Shown: piece after piece, positions 58,601-64,000 of the stretch | Layout of the letters: each line of letters opens with the position of its first letter | How positions within the stretch are numbered: the stretch's first letter is position 1 | NCBI GenBank assembly: GCA_023213315.1 | Contig: JAKCPI010027501.1 | Span: forward strand, 1 to 64,000 | DNA length: 64,000 nt | From: Euborellia annulipes | Lineage: Eukaryota; Arthropoda; Insecta; Dermaptera; Anisolabididae | Reading direction: 5' to 3' | Notes under the pieces: model-generated | The model's database searches: none | What the model was told of the DNA's origin: nothing | The model's input: only the letters and a program-made list of their open reading frames with translations | Translations under genes and position numbers: made by a program

Positions 58601-61600
58601 TAATTAGAATTCTATTCATGATTTACATGTGGCTAACTAATTTATTTTATTCGGCTACGTACACCTAAACAGTTTAATAATTTTAGTTTCTATTTGCCTT
58701 AAACAATTTTTTTAAGACGATTAAAATATCGTATGATGCCATCTCTTAACAAGCCAGATGAAATAACATTCACATATGCAATTATAAAAAAAATGATACA
58801 TAAAAAACTGAGATTGTTTAATATGATTTATAACCTAATGAAAAATTACAATTGTAAATTTCAACTTAAAAACTATAAATGTCAAAATTTCAATATTACC
58901 AGCTGCAAAACCCGGTTTTATTTAGTTCGGCCACTGAAATTTAAATTTATCCATTTGAATTTTAATCTCATTTTTCTTAAGATTTCAATTTTGATATTTA
59001 CTAGGATGGTAGGAGAGGAGGCAAAGGAAGGTTCCTAGGTCTTTCTTTATTTAAGCTTGGGGATACCGTGTGTAGTTGATACATTTTTTACATTTTGATT
59101 TTTCTGTTTGTTTTTATTAATGTTTAAGAATGCCGGTGACCCGAGACTTAGAGAGAATACATTAGGGTCGTCTCTGGTTCGCTTCCCCTCCCAAGTGAGA
59201 AATATTTATTTTATTTGAATTAGCTACTAATCATAAATAGGAATGGGCCTTAGATGCTAAAAAAGACTAAACAAATTTTAAAAAAATGCTTAAGAATAAG
59301 ATAAAATTTCATATTATACAAGTCTTTGGGCGTAAGGAGCTGAGAGAAAACCGGAAGTCGCATCTTCGCCTACAGCGTCATTTCTTAGTGCATGAGCATT
59401 CGGGAATTAGATAGAGCCTTTGTCCCAAATTTACCCTGTATCAACTAGACCCGGTCTCCCCCTTAACTTTACAGAGTTTAATAGATTATATAGCTACCTT
59501 TTTCTTCTTTCGTTTCAATAACGGAATCGGGACCAATGAATTATATACCAATAGAAAGGTAATTAAATGTTCTAAAATTCTTCTTACTTTTGATCTCAAA
59601 TTGATTGAAAATAAGTTATAAATTCCCTAAGGCTGAAGAAAATTACACCGTTTAACTCGTTTGGTTTTAATAATTTTCCTCAATTAAAGGGATTCATTTG
59701 ATACAGAATTTAATCCTCTACAAGGACATTTTGATAACAGGTATATAGTTTTGGAATTATGATGAAGTTCGACAATTTTTCGACTTTTTTGAGATGTAAG
59801 AAAAAAATTCAAATCGAGCTAAGATTGATTTCTATTAAGGAATGTTTTATCATTAAAACTCACCCTTTAATTTCATCGATCCATTATTAATTATATTTCC
59901 AGGAAATAATTTTAAAACAATCATAAATATCTCTCCGATTATCAGATTGATATAATTTAATATCTAACCTTAAACTTGCCAATTTAATAGAGTGCATTGA
60001 AATGTTAAAGATTATATTGACAATAATTTATTACTAGGGAAAAATTAATAAATTAAAAATTAATTCACATCTTCATTATAAATATTAGTTTTTCCTGTTT
60101 ATATTTTTTATTTACAAAAATAAGTAAGTTCTTTAGAAAATGAGTCATTTCAAAATGTGATTACTGTAGACTATATCCTAGTTGTTTTTTTTGTAAATAT
60201 AAAAAATTTCTAATGGTAACTTTCTTATTTTTATTTGAGAAAATTTCTTCTATAAAAAATGAAATACATGTACCGTGCAGAGAAAAGATATTGGACAAGC
60301 TGGCGTCCACCTGGATTTTGACACGCACAGGCAACTATTTACAAAAGTCCGTATATTGAGTTGTTGTTAAGAGAACCCTGCAGGGGACATGTCCATTTGG
60401 AAGCAACTAACTATACAGACTGTTGTAAATGGTTGCCCATGCGTAAGGCTCAAAAGCCAGGCAGACGCGAGCTTGTCCAATATCTTTTCTCTGCACGGTA
60501 TATGGGCTTAAACTTTGGCACTCACTATACAATTTGATAAGTATTATAAATATTAGAATCGATATCTTCCGGCAGACATTCAACAGCCTTGTTCTTATGG
60601 CATCCCCATTCAGGGTTTCAGCGCTGTTTGTTCTTGACTATTAAAAAAGATAATGGTAGTTGTTTTTTCCGGCCAGGGCCGTCGAAATACTGGAGTTTAT
60701 CAGTATTAAGATGATAAATACAATTATTTCTCAACAGTAAGGGTAAATACTACTCTATATAAAGAAATTAGTTTGACTAATGATTTTACAGATAATTTTC
60801 ATTACAAAATGTATTTTCTACAATTATAGCAAATTGATTTTTTTACGTTTTCTCTAGTCGTAAGTTTATTTTATTGACAAGCGACTTATTGGGCTTTTTG
60901 TATTAATTTTCACAAAGAAATAATAGCTCTTCTGATCCGATCAAGTTTTTGAGGATTCCCAACGTTTTAGACCTCCCGGAGACAAAAAAATCTGGTGTGA
61001 CTGGTCGCACATCACGCAACTTTCTCTTACCTTCGGCAATCAAAAGTTGAGTTCTGTGCTTGTCACACCAGATTTTTTTGTGTCAAGATATATTTAGTTT
61101 CCGTTGATACGTATATTAAAATAACAATGACAATATTGTTAACCTTAAAAGCCAAGGAAGGTGTGAGGGATCCCAGGCAAATCAATGAATATTTATTTAT
61201 ACTCTATCAATTGAATACCATTTTTTTGTTTAGAAAAACCTTCACACTTTTTTCTCATTCACACTCACACTCACACACACATTCACACAGTCTTTTCGGC
61301 AACTCAGGCCATTTAAGACTAAACCGTTGTAAGTAATATATATATTGGATTCAGGCATTTCTATTTAAGCCATCTGGTGTCCAAATGGCTTAAATAAAAT
61401 CATCGGACTGCCTGGGTCCGAACCCGCGACGTTTGGTATAGGAGATAGGCACGCTACCTACTAAGCCAAACTCGGGGGCATTTCTTACAATTGTTATTAA
61501 CCGGGAAATAATTTTTTTTATGTCTAGGAATTTTTTTTTAAGCCTTTGGTTTTTCCTTCCTATAATCACCTAATGATATTTTTTTACTTTTAGTAATCTT

Positions 61601-63694
61601 ACTTCCATTTCCAAAAGGATGTACTACTAATTAGTATTCCTTGGGCTTAGTGATAGTGTTGTTAATTAAGCAAATTATCTACCATATCTGTTCATTATAA
61701 CAAGGACATTAAAGAGAACTCTCCCTAGAGGACCATATGACTCCCTAATCTATTCTCTTCTAGATAAAAATAAATTAAAAGATTATTTTTCAATTATAAT
61801 TAATTATCTTGTTTATTTATTAGTAAATAGACGACGATTTAGACAATTTCTTGAAATTTCAATTCTTAATATGAGTGTATTGCTTTAATGTGTTTGTCAG
61901 ATAATTGAATAATTTTTTTCTGATTTTAAATTTAACTGGTACTAGTTAGTAGTCAAATGGTACTAACTTATTTGCCAATTTTTACTATTTTTTTTTTTAA
62001 TTTGCCCCTCGGTAGCTGAGGGCATTTAAAGTTTATAAGTTAAATATACCGTATATTTTTAAACTACAATAATACCGATGGCTATCTGGTGGACGTACAA
62101 CGCGCTGGGTCCCCGGGAGGTTTCGCAGCGCTTGGCATTACTAAAAGTTTATTACTCTTTTGATTTAAGTTCTTTTTCCGTCATATTAGATCAATGTGCT
62201 TTTATATAAGTTGATATTTTATAGAATAATTTTTCCTCCCCTTAGGAGGAGAGTGTAGAAGAATGAGGTGTACTCTTGCCCATGACAAAGGCGAATACAA
62301 GCGGGGGTAAAGGGGGTAATTACTCCCCCTCCCCCCAGATTTGAGAAATTTTTTTTTTTTGAAAATTAAATTTTATTTTTAATATAAAATTCTAAAAATT
62401 GATACCTAAAAATTTGATTTGTATTTATATTCTGGTAAACAAGTACAGAATGCACCTTTAAATTACCGAAAGTAAGAGAAAATCGTGTGCTGTGCGGCCA
62501 GGGACACCAGATTACCCCCCACCCCCTCCCCCGAAAAACTCCTCTGGATCCGCTCTTGGCCCATGGACATGTTTTTATTGTTAGATAAATTTTGATTAAA
62601 CTGAATTTGAGACTAGTCTTCTTAACTTAAAGTTTGAAACCCTTTTGCCTTAATCTTCTCGATATTTCGGCTAATCTAAGGCTAATATCTATCTATCTCA
62701 TCTGTCTCAAAGTATTTTATGGTGTTTTCGATTTATTACTTCAAAACCGCCCCAGAGTGAACCCTGCACATGCAATCTCCCCGTCATTCCACAACCTGCC
62801 ATCCTCTATAACAATGAAACCTAATCTTTGCTAAACAGAATACTTTATTAGTATTACTATACTTCTACTCTTACTCAAAAATTTATATCTTTATTTGCAG
62901 AATTAACTCGCGGAGAGCATTGCTTGGCGCTTCACGATGGTCCAGAATCGAGACATATCATTCGCACCTGCATGCCTCGTTCTGAGGCCTGTACTTCAGG
63001 TCGCACTTGTGTACGTCGATGCTGCAAAGATGGAGAGAGTTATTATGGCTCAGTAGCAAAGTGCCGACCTCATTGGCAATCCTTCCCGATTACCATTTAT
63101 GAAAAATGTAAGCAAAGAACTAACTTCACTTGTTGCTTCAAAAATCACCTGTTGAATACATTAATATCTACATTTTATTATTAAAATTATAAGATAAACT
63201 CATCTTTTGTAACTAACTAGGTATTTTATTCTTGTTTGAATTTCAAAACTAATAGGCTTAATAATATATAATTAATTATAATGACAAAAACGCCTAAACG
63301 AGTATAAGTGTAAAATGCTTACTTGATTAATTTAAATTTGAGTCTGTGAGAAATACAGAAATTTTTAATTAATTTTATTATTTTTTTATCAAAACTTTTA
63401 AATTCCTCATTTAGTTAAATTTTGACATCCGTTTTATTTAAATTCGTTATGAAATTTATTTTTTTCTTTATATTCTAGATGCACTATATTTAAAACCATA
63501 TAACCCAAACCCTTTTGGCACTGCAATTTCACATGGGATTTCTTGTAAAAAATATATATTAAACCAAGATGATCCAAATGAAAAATGGAGTATGTTAAAC
63601 GATGGTACACTTCAAATGGGAAGAAATTTTAAACAAATACCTTATAATCTATTTTGTATTGATAATATGCAACTGGACCGTCTAGCCATAAAAG
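43620..63694 (+). CDS. Methuselah-like family B GPCR, copy C (exons 1-3 only, continues past the window)
   Basis: Exons seen: 43620-44157, 62901-63107, 63479-63694. All junctions are GT-AG and phase 1 like those of copies A and B, and all frames are open. Exon 1 gives the signal peptide (MLLVLCLVLFSSLPGS), then RRCCPLGEKL and RLCCPYGYVYSTTQHYC. Exon 2 has HCLALHDGPESRHIIRTC and TCVRRCCKDGESYYGS. Exon 3 has the ectodomain end with WSMLNDGTLQMG, matching WNMLSDGTLQLG in copy A. The seven membrane segments should lie to the right of the window. Intron 1 is 18,743 bases, against about 2-3 kb in the other copies, and is filled with mobile elements. That exon 1 and exon 2 belong to one gene is inferred from order, phase and homology. 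An intervening lost gene is possible but less simple. Confidence 0.75.
44187..44444. mobile_element. MITE with TATATCGCCTACTGAGAATC ends, copy 2
   Basis: Long near-exact inverted ends (TATATCGCCTACTGAGAATC and GATTCTCAGCAGGCGATATA) that continue through CATAGTGGCGAAAGTCCG. The interior shares GCCGGGCAACAAATGAATAGG with copies at 27199 and 53805, in the opposite sense. It lies 30 bases inside intron 1 of copy C. Confidence 0.85.
44445..45074. other. Intron 1 of copy C, no feature identified
   Basis: AT-rich, no repeat border seen. Confidence 0.3.
45078..45553 (-). repeat. Hairpin-family repeat, reverse copy
   Basis: Terminal hairpin at about 45080-45168, then the body in reverse order. The piece between the AAAATCGGCC region and the 5' end is shortened; it ends at GGTAAGAGAAAGTAAAAA. 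Confidence 0.85.
45560..46084. other. Intron 1 of copy C, no feature identified
   Basis: AT-rich with a short CTCTCTCTCT run near 45750. Confidence 0.3.
46085..46453 (-). repeat. tRNA-derived SINE (family 1) interrupted by an inverted repeat
   Basis: Tail, GGTTATCG-type module and AAGCCATTTGG words lie at 46085-46228, and the tRNA-like head (CTTGGTATACAAGG on the + strand) at 46385-46453. Between them is an insertion with mirrored CAATTTTCAAAGGTTTACTTTG / CAAAGTAAACCTTCGAGAATTG ends. Confidence 0.75.
46454..47716. other. Intron 1 of copy C, low-copy fragments only
   Basis: GC-richer piece at 46740-46870 without a family call. At about 47285-47375 ATCCGCACCGTCATCGAC and GTCGATGCGGACTCGGAT mirror each other, a possible small MITE. 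Confidence 0.35.
47720..49012 (+). repeat. Hairpin-family repeat split by a hAT-like insertion
   Basis: Body from ACTTTCTCTTACC (about 47729) to AATCTGGTGTGACAAG (48300). It resumes at 48929 with GTGACAAGCATAGAACACAAC and finishes the terminal hairpin near 49010. The insertion fell in the left arm of the hairpin. Confidence 0.85.
48301..48928. mobile_element. hAT-like element, CATAGGCGTAGCC ends
   Basis: Exact inverted ends CATAGGCGTAGCC and GGCTACGCCTATG, with exact 8-bp duplication GTGACAAG (48293-48300, 48929-48936). The interior has G/C-runs and a fragment of the hairpin family's 5' end near 48783. A short relative lies at 52718-52931. Confidence 0.9.
49013..50586. other. Intron 1 of copy C, no gene seen
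   Basis: Includes GCCGCCCCTGAATTTGTTGC and CTAGGCTGCAG words (about 49198-49235), probably an old repeat. No exon that I can support. Confidence 0.35.
50587..51017. repeat. Foldback element with GACGTTTCGG motifs
   Basis: Arms 50587-50793 and 50795-51017 mirror almost throughout: TAGTAGAGGGATG/CATCCCTCTACTA, CTCCCAGAATAAGACGTTTCGG with its inverse, GCATAATTTC, CTTCATACAAAATTAT and AGAGATTTTTT at the centre. The loop is nearly absent, so the transcript would be one long hairpin. Confidence 0.88.
51227..51609. mobile_element. hAT-like element with CATAGGCGCCGGAAC ends
   Basis: Ends CATAGGCGCCGGAACTGGGG and GTTCCGGCGCCCCTG. The 8-bp duplication AGCTTGTC is exact (51219-51226, 51610-51617). The interior is G-run, AT-rich centre, C-run. 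Confidence 0.88.
51618..52717. other. Intron 1 of copy C, no feature identified
   Basis: AT-rich with poly-A runs. No exon or clear repeat border. Confidence 0.35.
52718..52931. mobile_element. hAT-like element, CATAGGCGTAGCC ends, short copy
   Basis: Starts CATAGGCGTAGCCCCTCCCC and ends TTTCTGGCTACGCCAATG. Flanks CCTATTCC and CCTATTTC match at 7 of 8. Orientation is opposite to the copy at 48301. Confidence 0.75.
53063..53333. mobile_element. Pogo/Tigger-like MITE
   Basis: CATTGGAACCTCGCTTAACG at the left and CTAAGCGAGGTTTTACTA at the right are inverted, next to TA. Several ACTCGTTATGCGAAAC words repeat inside in direct and inverted sense. AACCTCGCTTA-type ends with TA targets are known from pogo-group elements. 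Confidence 0.7.
53805..54048. mobile_element. MITE with TATATC-CCTGCT-GAGAATC ends, copy 3
   Basis: Left end with GAGAATCATAGTGGCAAAAG, right end CTTTCGCCACTATGATTCTC. It shares GGCCTATTCATTTGTTGCCC with copies 1 and 2. It has a small insertion (AAGT) in the left end. Confidence 0.82.
54256..54438 (+). repeat. Hairpin-family repeat, 5' fragment
   Basis: ACTTTCCCTTACC start, 5' stem, GATGTCTAAATTTTGAGGG, GTCTGTCTGTTTGTG, then breaks off. Confidence 0.75.
54440..55700. other. Intron 1 of copy C, no gene seen
   Basis: A run of GGTTTCGG-type words at 54605-54690 is a simple sequence (CGGTTTCGGTTACGGTTTCGG) that produces an Arg-rich chance frame. Confidence 0.4.
55731..56739. mobile_element. Composite element with GGACCGTTTATTTTGAAAG ends
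   Basis: Exact inverted ends GGACCGTTTATTTTGAAAG and CTTTCAAAATAAACGGTCC, extending to GTGGTGTAAGTCC. Two further ACTTACACCACTTTCA copies near 55939 and 56540 suggest nesting or tandem copies of one MITE. The CAGTGGCGTCATTT element lies inside at about 56240-56466. Confidence 0.8.
57253..57515 (+). repeat. tRNA-derived SINE (family 1), + strand copy
   Basis: GGCGTGGTGTAGAGGTTAGCG (A box), CGGGTTCGGACCCC (B box), paired AAGCCATCTGG/CCAGATGGCTT, AACGGTTATCG, GAAGACAGTGTGAATG, then a TG-rich tail. It is the clearest copy for reading the head. Confidence 0.85.
57650..59130. other. Intron 1 of copy C, foldback half and G-run piece only
   Basis: A single foldback-group arm lies at about 57778-57850 (GCCTCCGATTTTCACAATTCG, CGAGACGTCTCGGG) and mirrors words near 17165-17235. 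A G-run transposon half is at 58155-58215. The 101-codon frame at 58733-59038 has no motif. Confidence 0.4.
59133..59285 (+). repeat. tRNA-like SINE (family 2)
   Basis: CCGGTGACCCGAGACTTAGAG head with A-box-like ACTTAGAGAG, B-box-like GGTTCGCTTCCC, then ATAGGAATGGGCCTTAGATGC and AAAAAGACTAAA. Confidence 0.6.
59290..60270. other. Intron 1 of copy C, no feature identified
   Basis: AT-rich. No exon or repeat border that I can support. Confidence 0.35.
60271..60500. mobile_element. Foldback MITE, well preserved
   Basis: TACCGTGCAGAGAAAAGATA and its exact inverse start and end the element. Perfect pairing covers about 31 bases, then strong pairing (GCGTC-CCTGG, GGCAAC-ATTTACAA-AGTC) covers nearly the full length. 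TA at both ends fits a TA target. Confidence 0.85.
60501..60984. other. Intron 1 of copy C, no feature identified
   Basis: AT-rich. Nothing recognised. Confidence 0.3.
60985..61112 (-). repeat. Hairpin-family repeat, 3' end
   Basis: Terminal hairpin AATCTGGTGTGAC ... GTCACACCAGATT (about 60989-61074), then TGTCAAGATATATTTAG and a break. Confidence 0.85.
61240..61480 (-). repeat. tRNA-derived SINE (family 1)
   Basis: On the + strand: CACACTTTTTTCTCATTCACA tail, CAGTCTTTTCGGCAACTCAGG, AAGCCATCTGG/CCAAATGGCTT, then GGTCCGAACCCGCGACG and the head to about 61480. The part before the hairpin is shortened compared with 15628. Confidence 0.82.
61481..62285. other. Intron 1 of copy C, no gene seen
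   Basis: The low-copy fragment GATGGCTATCTGGTGGACG ... GGTTTCGCAGCGCTTGGCATT (about 62078-62142) resembles 15520-15597. No exon seen. Confidence 0.35.
62286..62558. mobile_element. Small hAT-like element with CAAAGGCGAAT / CGCTCTTG ends
   Basis: Same family as 25227-25486. Flanks GCCCATGA (62278-62285) and GCCCATGG (62559-62566) match at 7 of 8. The interior has a G-run, a degenerate hairpin-family remnant and a C-run. Confidence 0.7.
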
Positions 63695-64000
63695 GTAAGA
63701 TTATTTAAAAAAAAAATAAATATTTGCATATTTTAAAAATAAATATTTTTACTCAAATTATTTGAATAAGTGAATGAATTTTAATATGCTAGGAAGAAAG
63801 AAAAATAATTTTCCTCATTAAGGATATGGTAAAAATAACATTAGTCTTAATTATATATGGGTTAATTTAATATGTAGAGTCTAAAATAATTGTTATTCAA
63901 CTCCTGATTATGTATTTAACTAAAGGTTTTATGATAGGTCTATCCTTTATTTTTTATTGGCCATTAAAGATCTCATTATGTTAACAACATAGCCCACACA

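Noticed and set aside
58733..59038. 101-codon open frame as a gene
   Set aside because: AT-rich composition, no motif, no splice or promoter context, inside the large intron of copy C.
44158..62900. Extra receptor exons hidden in intron 1 of copy C
   Set aside because: I looked for the exon words LHGKTLICY, AWMNIMSFDIW and WYLPNTAN and for CCPxG motifs by eye and found none here.

Overview
The window reads as nuclear DNA of an arthropod. It is AT-rich and intron-rich, with GT-AG introns, and is densely packed with short non-autonomous transposable elements. The lineage call rests on the two recognisable protein families. One is a tandem set of Methuselah-like (Mth) family B G-protein-coupled receptors. 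The other is an insect-type GMC (glucose dehydrogenase-like) oxidoreductase. I cannot name the species.

Layout of the receptors: three Mth-like genes lie on the + strand. Copy A has its coding exons at 1177-10532, copy B at 16531-26513, and copy C starts at 43620 and runs off the right end after exon 3 at 63694. A and B share the same eight-exon plan with the same intron phases (1,1,1,1,2,1,2). Exons 1-3 of C fit the same plan. Copy B is intact (654 codons). Copy A has lost the frame between the ancestral signal peptide and the rest of exon 1, and is open only from a different ATG. Between A and B lies a decayed copy of exon 2 (13571-13740), a remnant of another paralogue or a local duplication. 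A short block just upstream of each start is conserved in all three genes and probably marks the shared promoter/5' UTR.

Between B and C on the - strand are six exons of a GMC oxidoreductase (29802-32612). It carries a one-base frameshift, a missing GxNL motif, an out-of-frame last junction and no visible first exon, so I call it a pseudogene. A few exon-like segments on the + strand (29129, 29341, 30802, 37956, 39255) flank or lie inside it and are not identified.

Most of the remaining sequence is repeats. The main groups are: (i) a family of about 15 copies ending in a roughly 90-nt hairpin, one copy flanked by a 26-bp perfect direct repeat; (ii) a tRNA-derived SINE with a TG-rich tail, five copies plus one tail; (iii) a second tRNA-like SINE; (iv) many small hAT-like elements with exact 8-bp target duplications, including two inserted into the same ATATAAAT site; (v) foldback elements carrying GACGTTTCGG-type motifs; (vi) TTAA-flanked elements, one of 1.67 kb with a 157-codon ORF; and (vii) a 1.4-kb GC-richer element in an intron of copy B that contains two arms of about 250 bp made of smaller palindromes. 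Intron 1 of copy C has grown to 18.7 kb by such insertions, several nested inside each other.
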